Source of the DNA: Costus lasius
Taxonomy: Eukaryota; Streptophyta; Magnoliopsida; Zingiberales; Costaceae
DNA length: 64,000 nt
Assembly (NCBI GenBank): GCA_027563935.2
Contig: CM050450.1
Span: 92,006,439-92,070,438, forward strand
Direction: 5' to 3'
Notes under the pieces: model-generated
The model's database searches: none
Told to the model about the DNA's origin: nothing
Seen by the model: the letters and a program-made list of their open reading frames with translations, nothing else
Shown: one piece after another, positions 1 to 8,382 of the stretch
How the letters are laid out: each line of letters begins with the position of its first letter
Position numbering within the stretch: position 1 is the stretch's first letter
Position numbers and translations under genes: made by a program

Positions 1-384
1 AGGAAATGTGCCACTTGTTGCAATCAAGGAATATTCATATTGCGACAAACAATTGAACATCCTAGTAGGGTCTGTCCAGTACATCCAATGTACCCATGAG
101 TCTACATCTTATTCCATGCTCGAAGCATCCTATAAGATTAGACTACATATTAGTCTTATCCATATCAAGGTTGTCTCATGTTCACCAAGATACATCGACT
201 AAGGACATAATAGCATATCAGCCTAGCTGAACAGCTTTTGAGACATTATTCAGAAGAACATATATTGTAGCAGACAATGTAGCTAACTGAATAACAACCA
301 TGCCTTTAAACATAACAGTTTATTACATGATACTGATACATTCCCATAGGCCTCAAACATTAGCCTTAAGGGCATACCCCAACA
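1..384 (-). repeat. 3' LTR of A1, partial
   Basis: Inner end of the 3' LTR, ending in ..CCCCAACA on the plus strand (TGTTGGGG on the sense strand). It matches 7427-7810 base for base except for one T/C difference near 277. The outer end, with the target duplication, is outside the window. The 64-codon plus-strand ORF inside it recurs in every LTR copy and is not treated as a gene. Confidence 0.93.
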
Positions 385-399
385 ATCTCCCACTTGCAC
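385..399 (-). promoter_or_regulatory. Polypurine tract of A1
   Basis: ATCTCCCACTTGCAC on the plus strand, GTGCAAGTGGGAGAT on the sense strand, directly beside the 3' LTR. This is the usual copia plus-strand priming site and is the same in A3, A4, A5 and A6. Confidence 0.88.
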
Positions 400-404
400 T
401 TAAT

Positions 405-3400
405 CTAATGGTTGAGAAATCTCAAACCCATATTATTACAGTGCTTCTCATGCTTCTGCTGCGCCAGAGGCTTGGTAAGCGGGTCTGCCAGATTGTCATC
501 TGTATGAACCTTGCAGACTTTGATCTCGCCTCGATCTATGATCTCCCTGATCAAATGAAACCGTCTCTGTATGTGCTTGGACTTCTGGTGCGACCGTGGT
601 TCCTTTGCTTGTGCGATTGCTCCAGTGTTATCACAGAAGATAACCAAAGGATCTGCACTCGAAGGAACAACACCAAGTTCTCTCACGAACTTACGAATCC
701 ACACTGCCTCCTTGGATGCTTCCGAGGCTGCAACATACTCGGCTTCTGTTGTGGAATCAGCAACAGTTGACTGTTTGAAACTCTTCCACACCACTGCACC
801 TCCATTCAAGCTAAAAACATAGCCTGATTGCGATCGGAAATCATCCTGGTCAGACTGGAACGAAGCGTCAGTATATCCTTCAATACTGAGTTCTTCCTGA
901 CCACCATATATCAAGAACATATCTTTGGTCCTCCGCAGATATTTTAAAATGTTCTTGACTGCAATCCAGTGCGCCATACCTGGATTACTTTGGAAACGAC
1001 TCGTTACGCTTAACCCGTAAGCAACGTCAGGGCGAGTACACAACATCGCATACATAATGGAACCAATAGCCGAAGCATAAGGCGTATTGTCCATTTCATC
1101 TTTCTCAGTCTGTGTTTGTGGACACTGACTCTTCGAAAGATTCAGACCATGTCTGACTGGAAGATATCCTCGTTTAGAATTCTCTAAATGAAATCTCTCC
1201 AGGACCTTTTCGATGTAAGTACTCTGGCACAGCCCGAGAAGCCTCTTAGATCTATCCCTGTAGATCTTCACACCTAACACATAGGCTGCTTCTCCTAAAT
1301 CTTTCATCTGGAAACATTTCCTCAGCCATGCCTTCACAGCATGCATTTCAGGAATGTCATTTCCAATGATCAAGATATCATCGACGTAGAGGACTAGGAA
1401 AGTAATCACGCTCCCACTAAACCTCTTATATACACACGGGTCATCCTCGTTCTTGATGAAACCGAATTCAGTGACTGATTCATCAAAACGAATATTCCAG
1501 CTTCTTGATGCTTGCTTCAGTCCATAAATAGACTTCTTTAACATGCATATTTTATGACGATCTGATGGATTAGTGAAACCCTCAGGTTGTGTCATATACA
1601 CATCCTCATCCAGATTTCCATTAAGGAAAGCTGTTTTCACATCCATCTGCCAAATCTCATAATCATAATATGCAGCTATCGCGAAAAGAATCCGAATAGA
1701 CTTAAACATGGCTACAGGTGAGAAAGTTTCATCATAATCTATCCCGTAGATTTGTTTGAAACCTTTCGCAACTAGCCTGCCTTTATAGGTAACTACGTTA
1801 CCATCCATGTCAATCTTCTTCTTGAAGATCCATTTACAGCCTATAGGGATTACTCCTGGAGGCGGATCAACCAAATCCCAAACTTGGTTATCTGACATGG
1901 AGTCCATCTCGGCGCGCATAGCTTCAAGCCATCTTGCTGACTCCGGTCCACTGACCGCATCCGCATAAGTAAGGGGTTCATCATTGTCAATGATATAGAG
2001 TCCGTCATAGCGCTCAGGCTGTCGACGAATCCTCCCCGATCTTCGCGGTTCCCGTGATATTTGAGCCTCAGGTTGTCCAATAACCTGTTCTACCGGCTCA
2101 GGCTCATCCAACTGTGCTTGATCACTTTGTCCTTCTTCTGGATTCTCATCCAGCTTTATTTCTCTCCCACTGGCCTCTTGCAGAAGAAACTCCTTCTCAA
2201 GAAATATGGCCGTCCGAGCAACAAAAACCTTGTTCTCTTTGGGATCGTAGAAATAATAACCCTTAGTTTCCTTAGGGTAACCGACAAAGATACATTTGTC
2301 AGATCTGCTCTCTAGTTTTCCAGAGGCGAGCTTTTTGACATAAGCCTCGCAGCCCCAGATCCTGATAAATGTCAAGCTTGGCTGTTTCCTATACCATAAC
2401 TCATATGGCGTCTTTGAAACTGCCTTGGATGGCACTCGGTTTAGTACGTTTGCAGCTGTTTCCAGTGCAAAACCCCAAAAGGAGTATGGAAGAGTAGCCT
2501 GACTCATCATAGAACGAACCATATCAAGTAGCGTTCTATTTCTCCTTTCGGACACACCATTCCATTGCGGTGTTCCTGGTGGAGTGAGCTGTGAGATAAT
2601 CCCACACTCCTTTAGATAGTCAGTAAACGTATGACTTAGGTATTCACCACCTCGATCTGAGCGAAGTGCTTTGATATTACGGCCTAGCTGATTTTGTACT
2701 TCATTTTTGAACTCCTTGAACTTGTCAAAAGATTCACTCTTATGTCTCATCAGATAGACATGCCCATACCTACTGAAATCATCAGTAAAGGTAATGAAGT
2801 ACTGATAGCCACCTCTGGCATGTTTACTAAATGGCCCACACACATCACTGTGTATAAGGTCAAGTAAACCTGAAGCCCTTTGACCTTTATGAGGAAAAGG
2901 TGACTTCGTCATTTTACCCATCAAACATGCTTTGCATGTATCAATCTCCTTATAGGAGAATGATCCCAGCAGTCCATGATCATGCAACCGCTTAATGCGT
3001 TTCTCGTTGATATGGCCTAAACGACTATGCCATAGCAAGGTGCTGTCATCAGCATACTTGGCTTTCTTAATATCAATTTGCTGTATCGAACATTCCATGT
3101 CCAACATGTATAACCCATTGTTAATTGAACCAGTTGCATAAACAATATTATCAAAAGACAAAATACACTTTGAAATATTGCATTCAAAGGAAAAACCCTT
3201 CCTAACAAGAGCAGGAATGGAGATAATATTTTTAGTTATACTGGGAACAAAATAACAATTGTCTAGTTCCAATACAATGCCAGATGGTAAAGAAATAAAG
3301 TAGTCTCCTACAGCAACACCAGCAACCCGTGCCCCGTTTCCAACGCGTAGGTCCACCTCATGCTGTCCCACCTGCCTTCTTCTCTTGAGTTCCTGTACAT

Positions 3401-4286
3401 TTGAACAAATGTGAACTCCACATGCAGTGTCCAACACCCATGATATAGAAGAAGAAAACATGACATCAGTCACGAATATACCTGAGCCAGAAGCGAAGCT
3501 TCCCCTCTTATCTCCTTGGAGCGCTTTACAGTCCTTTTTCCAGTGACCCAGCTGGCCACAGTGGAAACACCTGTATTCCTTAGACCGCTTCACCTTCTGC
3601 TTCAGAGCCTTGCTGTAGCTCTTGACAGTGGCCTTGCCCTTCTTCCCCTTCTTCTTGTTCCTGGAAGGAACCATTAAGACAGAGGTCGAAGGCTTACCCT
3701 TTAGAGTCTCCTCAGTGGTCAAGAGCATATTCAGCAGCTCTGCCGGAGTACAATCGATTTTGTTCATATTAAAATTAATAATGAACGCGTCGAATGATGG
3801 CGGGAGAGACTGCAGAATAATGTCCACAGCAAGCTCCTGGTTAATGGTATGCCCCAGTTTCTCTAGAGCCTCCTTGTGCCCAATCATCTTGAGCACGTGA
3901 GCTCCCACTGGGCTCCCTTCAGCCAGTTTGCTCTGAAAGAAGAGCTTTGTCAAATTATAGCGTTCAGTCCTCGCCTGTGCAGCATACAGCATCTTGAGGT
4001 TTGCTATAATCTGTATAGCCGACATATCCTCATGCTGACGCTGCAGCGGTGGCGTCATAGACGCTAGCATCAGGCAAGCGACATCAATGCTATCATTGAC
4101 GTGCTTTTCATAGGCTTCCCGAACCGCCCTTGCGGCGTTCGGAGCGGGCTGCGGCGGTATCGCCGTCTCGAGGACATACAGTTTCCTCTCTGCCTTAAGA
4201 ACGATCTTAAGGTGTCCAAACCAGTCAGAGAAGTTTGGCCCAGCAAACTTCTCCCTTTCCAGTAGGGATCGCACATTGAAGTTCAT
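405..4286 (-). CDS. Gag-Pol polyprotein of copia element A1, intact
   Basis: Single uninterrupted ORF of 1,293 codons. Order: Gag (about 1-260) ending in a CCHC zinc knuckle (about 240-253, CFHCGQLGHWKKDC); aspartic protease with D-T-A-C at about 286-289; integrase with an H-x4-H/C-x2-C zinc domain (about 420-454) and a D,D,E core near 481, 544 and 580, giving the classic D-x35-E spacing; reverse transcriptase with YVDD near 967-970; RNase H with YTDAS near 1140, the TEAEY glutamates near 1181-1183 and CDN near 1219. The domain order protease-integrase-RT-RNase H is copia. QASRSWN and the MDVKTAFLNG context resemble the Angela/BARE lineage (from memory). The start ATG is shared by A4, and A2 starts at the same place. 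The product would make virus-like particles, reverse transcribe and integrate the element. Confidence 0.95.
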   Translation of the reverse strand: MNFNVRSLLEREKFAGPNFSDWFGHLKIVLKAERKLYVLETAIPPQPAPNAARAVREAYEKHVNDSIDVACLMLASMTPPLQRQHEDMSAIQIIANLKMLYAAQARTERYNLTKLFFQSKLAEGSPVGAHVLKMIGHKEALEKLGHTINQELAVDIILQSLPPSFDAFIINFNMNKIDCTPAELLNMLLTTEETLKGKPSTSVLMVPSRNKKKGKKGKATVKSYSKALKQKVKRSKEYRCFHCGQLGHWKKDCKALQGDKRGSFASGSGIFVTDVMFSSSISWVLDTACGVHICSNVQELKRRRQVGQHEVDLRVGNGARVAGVAVGDYFISLPSGIVLELDNCYFVPSITKNIISIPALVRKGFSFECNISKCILSFDNIVYATGSINNGLYMLDMECSIQQIDIKKAKYADDSTLLWHSRLGHINEKRIKRLHDHGLLGSFSYKEIDTCKACLMGKMTKSPFPHKGQRASGLLDLIHSDVCGPFSKHARGGYQYFITFTDDFSRYGHVYLMRHKSESFDKFKEFKNEVQNQLGRNIKALRSDRGGEYLSHTFTDYLKECGIISQLTPPGTPQWNGVSERRNRTLLDMVRSMMSQATLPYSFWGFALETAANVLNRVPSKAVSKTPYELWYRKQPSLTFIRIWGCEAYVKKLASGKLESRSDKCIFVGYPKETKGYYFYDPKENKVFVARTAIFLEKEFLLQEASGREIKLDENPEEGQSDQAQLDEPEPVEQVIGQPEAQISREPRRSGRIRRQPERYDGLYIIDNDEPLTYADAVSGPESARWLEAMRAEMDSMSDNQVWDLVDPPPGVIPIGCKWIFKKKIDMDGNVVTYKGRLVAKGFKQIYGIDYDETFSPVAMFKSIRILFAIAAYYDYEIWQMDVKTAFLNGNLDEDVYMTQPEGFTNPSDRHKICMLKKSIYGLKQASRSWNIRFDESVTEFGFIKNEDDPCVYKRFSGSVITFLVLYVDDILIIGNDIPEMHAVKAWLRKCFQMKDLGEAAYVLGVKIYRDRSKRLLGLCQSTYIEKVLERFHLENSKRGYLPVRHGLNLSKSQCPQTQTEKDEMDNTPYASAIGSIMYAMLCTRPDVAYGLSVTSRFQSNPGMAHWIAVKNILKYLRRTKDMFLIYGGQEELSIEGYTDASFQSDQDDFRSQSGYVFSLNGGAVVWKSFKQSTVADSTTEAEYVAASEASKEAVWIRKFVRELGVVPSSADPLVIFCDNTGAIAQAKEPRSHQKSKHIQRRFHLIREIIDRGEIKVCKVHTDDNLADPLTKPLAQQKHEKHCNNMGLRFLNH

Positions 4287-4480
4287 GGTGTTCGTTGCTG
4301 TAGGTATCTACAACAATGCAAGAACAGCAAGGTCAGTATCAATGTATAAGAATCAATCAGGACTTAAGAAAGATTCTTTTTCTCACTATTTTCTCTGGCT
4401 TGAAAAATCCAGCAAAATAGCCCGAAAGAGTAGAACTCTTTTAGTGAGATGGGATCCAGATTTCACACTTGGTCTCCGCG

Positions 4481-4828
4481 TCCCGCTCAGGCGAGATAAG
4501 ATGCACAGAGAGTACAAGCACTAATCTCTGGTAGGCAGTCCCTGCCAATCGCAAACCCGTGCGATTCCCCTTCATCTGGGCAATCCAGCAGACTGTGCCA
4601 ACTGAGTTGGTACAACACAGTCTCTGACCCCACAGATGGCTGCCTCCATGTGCTACCATATGCTCCACATATGTAGGCTACACGGTCAAGCTGACCCGAC
4701 CTACTCCCTGGACCACCATGTGCTATGCTGAGCAACGAGAAGGGATAAATCCCTACTCTGTAACACACAGGTGTAATCCCGCACCGTCTGAAGATAGATG
4801 GACGTGCCCACTGAGTGGGTACAACACG
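4481..4828 (-). promoter_or_regulatory. Structured RNA hairpin set H1-H4 in A1 leader
   Basis: Four hairpins, plus-strand coordinates. H1 4481-4496: TCCCG-CTCAGG-CGAGA. H2 4547-4566: AATCGCA paired with TGCGATT. H3 4592-4621: outer ACTGTG/CACAGT, bulge TACAA, inner CCAA-CTGAG-TTGG. H4 4803-4828: outer CGTG/CACG, the same TACAA bulge, inner CCCA-CTGAG-TGGG. H3 and H4 share loop and bulge but differ in stems, with both partners changed. The same order is found in family B leaders with other stem bases. The pairing is read directly; a role in packaging, dimerisation or translation is inferred. Confidence 0.7.
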
Positions 4829-5161
4829 GCTCCAACGATAATCAGAACAGTGAGGTTTCGCGTCAGAAGGCTTACGAGCTTGATATTTTAGCGTTGGATT
4901 TTAACGGTCTTTTATCTTCTTGCCTATCATGCAATTCCTATGGTGATAGCAGAAGATAATTTAATCATGCAATTCTAATATATAAACAATAAAAGAAAGC
5001 ATGAATCTTATGTGGTAAAAGCCCATAGCCCTAGAAGACCTTAACCTAACTTAAGTCTTCATTTGCTCTTCATGGGTCTTTTGCTGCTCATCTGGCCCAA
5101 ACCAGGGCCCAAGCGCCATCTGCAGCACAGGTGCGCCCACCAGGAATATGCGCCTGGTCCT

Positions 5162-5218
5162 AGGGTCGAACCCTAGACCTCCCACCTGGTCCAGCCACTG
5201 CTGCATGCGCCTCTGCCA
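5162..5218 (-). other. tRNA-like A-box/B-box pair in A1 leader
   Basis: On the sense strand TGGCAGAGGCGC (plus 5207-5218) fits the pol III A-box consensus TRGCNNARYNGG at 10 of 12 positions. About 45 bases later GGTTCGACCCT (plus 5162-5172) resembles the B box GGTTCGANTCC. The spacing equals that in a tRNA gene, and the B box sits in a T-arm-like stem. It looks like a tRNA- or SINE-derived module. I see no complete tRNA fold. Confidence 0.5.
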
Positions 5219-5272
5219 AGTGTGCTCTGTGCTCTTGTCTAATTAAATTACAAATTTAACTATCTAGACAAG

Positions 5273-5369
5273 ATTGACACGCAGGTCAATTACATTTTAT
5301 AAATTAAAGCAATGTGATGCGCAGATCACAATAATTAATTTACAAATTTAACTCCCAGGCACGCAGGCC
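5273..5369 (-). promoter_or_regulatory. Second hairpin array with CGCAG loops, A1 leader
   Basis: Three hairpins within 97 bases share a loop but not a stem: ATTGAC-ACGCAG-GTCAAT (5273-5290), TGTGAT-GCGCAG-ATCACA (5313-5330) and GGC-ACGCAG-GCC (5358-5369), on the plus strand. On RNA the loops read CUGCGU, CUGCGC and CUGCGU. A2 and A4 keep the array. Confidence 0.65.
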
Positions 5370-5811
5370 CCAGCACAGCACACAAATAATAACGGGCAGC
5401 CCACATAAGACTAAATAGACACACATATGCATCAATCAACAACCATGTGATCCATCATAAAAATTAAAATTTTTGAAAACCCCATGGGATCAATTTTAAT
5501 TTTCCTTATTTGCCCTACAACCTTACAACGGTCCATTACTAGGGATCCACTCATCCAACCTAGTCAGATCAACTGCCCTTGCATGCACCAAGTCCTAACT
5601 GACTTGCGTCGACCATAAGGTCAACTATGCATGCGCTAGGGCTGAACAACCACACTGAGGTCTGGAAAACGGGCGTGACCCCGGGCCTAACTCAGGTGCG
5701 TTCATTAATCGTCTCAATCAGACATCGCTACACGCCTGTCTGCAGTCGACCTATAGCCACCATAGGCTTGCGCCAAGGTGCTATCTGGTCGACCCATTCA
5801 GGCTGTCAGAT

Positions 5812-5825
5812 AGTCTGATCAGACT
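5812..5825 (-). promoter_or_regulatory. Perfect palindrome near PBS, candidate dimerisation site
   Basis: AGTCTGATCAGACT is its own reverse complement and lies about 280 bases downstream of the PBS on the RNA. A2 and A4 keep the 12-bp core GTCTGATCAGAC. Dimer-initiation palindromes in this position are known for BARE and retroviruses; the role here is inferred. Confidence 0.5.
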
Positions 5826-6099
5826 GTTGGATCTAAACTAGGGGTGACTTCAACCCTAATAACCCGTCTAAGGGTTTATAGCAGGGCCTTAGATCTAGTG
5901 TTAGGCGCGCATGTAAATTAGGGTTTTTAAGAAAAACACAAAGCATGCGCTAACAACAATGCGCCAATGATAACATACTTCAAGTTTCGCATGTACAAAA
6001 ACTTAAAGGGAAAAACGCATGTTAACTAGATCTAAGCATGTACACGCAAACATGGATCACAAAAGGCATCAAGCTATCAAAATAACATACATTAATTCG

Positions 6100-6111
6100 G
6101 CTCTGATACCA
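6100..6111 (-). promoter_or_regulatory. Primer-binding site of A1 (initiator-Met tRNA)
   Basis: Sense strand TGGTATCAGAGC, complementary to the 3' end of plant initiator methionine tRNA, two bases inside the 5' LTR. Confidence 0.9.
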
Positions 6112-6113
6112 AT

Positions 6114-7810
6114 TGAAAGTGCCCCTTATCTAGGGGGGTCCCCTTCTAGGGGGAGCAAAAACCCTAAAGTGATGGCGCATAAAATATTGACTTGCGGAAA
6201 CTAGGGTTTATAGGATCGACTTGCATGTTAAAAGATCAACTTAATGAAAAGCTATTGAAGATGATGCAAAACGATCATACCATCGCCATGGAGTGGATGT
6301 CGCCTTGGAAGCTAAAGTCGCAAGTGCCACTTCTCCAAAGTCTCGCACACAAGAGGATGATGGCAAACTCTTTGTCGCTCCTTGTGCTAGCAAGGCTTCA
6401 AAGAATCCTTGATCGAATGAGAAAGGGATGGAGATCTTTTCTCTTGGCCGAATCCTCCTCAACCTTCAAGCGTCGCCACACACCACGAGAGTCGAGAGGA
6501 ATCTGTTCAAGTGGCAAGAATAGAGATTACTCTAATCGGACGAGAGCCCCCCACCAAGTGGAGATCATGGTTACTAAAAATAGTAACCACTCACCGCCCC
6601 ATATGTTCACGTCAAGTGAACTTGTCGCCAAGCCTTGAACCATGCGCTCATTCCATGAGCGGTTCATTTCGGTTTGGTCCAAGACCAATTAATCCAAGTA
6701 TTATGGTCTAGATCTTAAATAAACCCTAAGGTTCCCGATCTAACCGTCGATCTCCTTGATGCCCCTGATCTGACCGATCTGGCATCTATTCTCTCGATCG
6801 AAGCTTACCGATCTTAAGCCCTAATCAATCAAACATGATCAGACCAGATCTCACTCACAATCAGAGATTAAATCCCTTTAAACTGAACCCAAACAATTCA
6901 GTCCACACGATCTGACTTAAGTAAGCCATATCATCAAATTGTGCGACCCTGAGGGTTTCCTTTAAATGTCGGTAACGATAATTCACATTATCACGATCAG
7001 TGAGGGGTATCTAGCAACACATCACTGTCTCCCGATAGAAAGGAAAGAGTCTTCCAAGACTACACCCAAACCACAGCACAAGTATGAATCATTTCACAAG
7101 GCATGCATATTTCCTTTGCCACTGGATGTTCTTATTGGACAAGCCTGTCAAGCTCGTAACTCCAATATGATAAGCATGATTAGATCAGATGAACACTGTC
7201 ACCTGGGTATGGCCATACTCTCTCTCAATCATCTCATCCAGGGGGCCCCTTTAGAACATCACACTCCTTAAACAAGGAGACGGCAATCCTATGTCTATCA
7301 CTAGTGCTCTAACCTGACTCAAGCTCACCATCCAAGATAGTCTATAATCATTATGTTTCAAATGATATTGAACCATCTCAAAACAATGACAATCATCATT
7401 TAGAAACACAAGTGATCTCAAGTCAGAGGAAATGTGCCACTTGTTGCAATCAAGGAATATTCATATTGCGACAAACAATTGAACATCCTAGTAGGGTCTG
7501 TCCAGTACATCCAATGTACCCATGAGTCTACATCTTATTCCATGCTCGAAGCATCCTATAAGATTAGACTACATATTAGTCTTATCCATATCAAGGTTGT
7601 CTCATGTTCACCAAGATACATCGACTAAGGACATAATAGCATATCAGCCTAGCTGAACAGCTTTTGAGACATTATTCAGAAGAACATATATTGCAGCAGA
7701 CAATGTAGCTAACTGAATAACAACCATGCCTTTAAACATAACAGTTTATTACATGATACTGATACATTCCCATAGGCCTCAAACATTAGCCTTAAGGGCA
7801 TACCCCAACA
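6114..7810 (-). repeat. 5' LTR of A1, 1,697 bp
   Basis: Complete LTR, plus-strand ends TGAAAGTG.. and ..CCCCAACA. The outer plus-left end has two CCCC/GGGG inverted repeats. AAACCCTA (6159-6166) pairs with TAGGGTTT (6202-6209) as the U5 stem. A perfect 20-bp palindrome at 6569-6588 (GGTTACTA-AAAA-TAGTAACC) gives CTATTTTTAG on the sense strand and may be the core promoter. Short ORFs inside are not credible genes. Confidence 0.93.
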
Positions 7811-8362
7811 CATCACACTCCAATCAAGGAGACGGCAATCCTATATCTATCACTAGTGTCCTAACCTGACTCATGATCATTATCCAAGATAGTCTATAAC
7901 CACTATGTTTCAAATGATCTTGAACTACCTCAAAACAATGACAATCATCATTTAGAAACACAAGTGATCTCAAGTCAGAGGACATATGCCACTTGTTGCA
8001 AACAAGGATTATTCACATTGTGACAAGCAATTGAATATCCTAGTAGGGTCTGTCCAGTACATCTAATGTACCCATGAGTCTACATCTTATTCCATGCTCG
8101 AAGCATCCTATAAGATTAGAACATATATTAGTCTCAATCATATCAAGGCTATCTCATGTTCACCAAGATATCTCGACTAAGGACAAAACAGCATGTCAGC
8201 CAAGCTGAACAACTTTGAGACATTATTCAGAAGCACACTTATTGCAGCAGACAATGTAACAAACTGAATAACAACCATTGCCTTTATAAACATAAGAGTT
8301 TATACATGATACTGAAAGAATCCCAAGGCCTCAAACATTAGCCTTAAGGGCATACCCCAACA
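7811..8362 (-). repeat. 3' LTR of A2, inner part
   Basis: Starts abruptly with CATCACACTCC next to A1, a sequence that lies inside intact family A LTRs, and runs to ..CCCCAACA. Nearly identical to the matching part of 15245-15515. Confidence 0.9.
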
Positions 8363-8377
8363 ATCTCTCACTTGCAC
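8363..8377 (-). promoter_or_regulatory. Polypurine tract of A2 with one change
   Basis: ATCTCTCACTTGCAC on the plus strand. The other family A copies have ATCTCCCAC.., so the sense purine run carries one G-to-A change and stays all purine. Confidence 0.8.
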
Positions 8378-8382
8378 TTAAT

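Larger units (their letters stand above)
4287..6113 (-). other. Leader of A1 between PBS and gag start
   Basis: About 1.8 kb of untranslated leader with no credible ORF. From the PBS towards the ATG it holds a perfect palindrome (5812-5825), a second hairpin array (5273-5369), a tRNA-like A-box/B-box pair (5162-5218) and the main hairpin set (4481-4828). All are shared with A2 and A4. In related elements such as BARE this region carries packaging and dimerisation signals. Confidence 0.85.
1..7810 (-). mobile_element. Family A copia retrotransposon A1 (left end outside window)
   Basis: Ty1/copia element read on the minus strand in the order 5' LTR (6114-7810), PBS, leader, one gag-pol ORF, PPT and 3' LTR (1-384, cut by the window edge). 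The 384 visible bases of the left LTR align without gaps to 7427-7810 with one mismatch that I can see, so the insertion is young. Sequence right of 7810 resumes inside another family A LTR (A2), so A1 landed in the left LTR of A2. The expected 5-bp duplication would be CATCA at 7811-7815; its partner lies outside the window. Confidence 0.93.

Noticed and set aside
300..770. Long plus-strand ORF opposite the C terminus of gag-pol
   Set aside because: Shadow of the RNase H coding strand; similar antisense ORFs occur in all family A copies.
5273..5369. Regular palindromic repeats resembling a CRISPR array
   Set aside because: The repeats are short hairpin loops with different stems and no spacer regularity, in a plant retrotransposon leader.
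6192..6638. 148-codon ORF in the A1 5' LTR
   Set aside because: Not open in the other LTR copies and runs antisense to the LTR.
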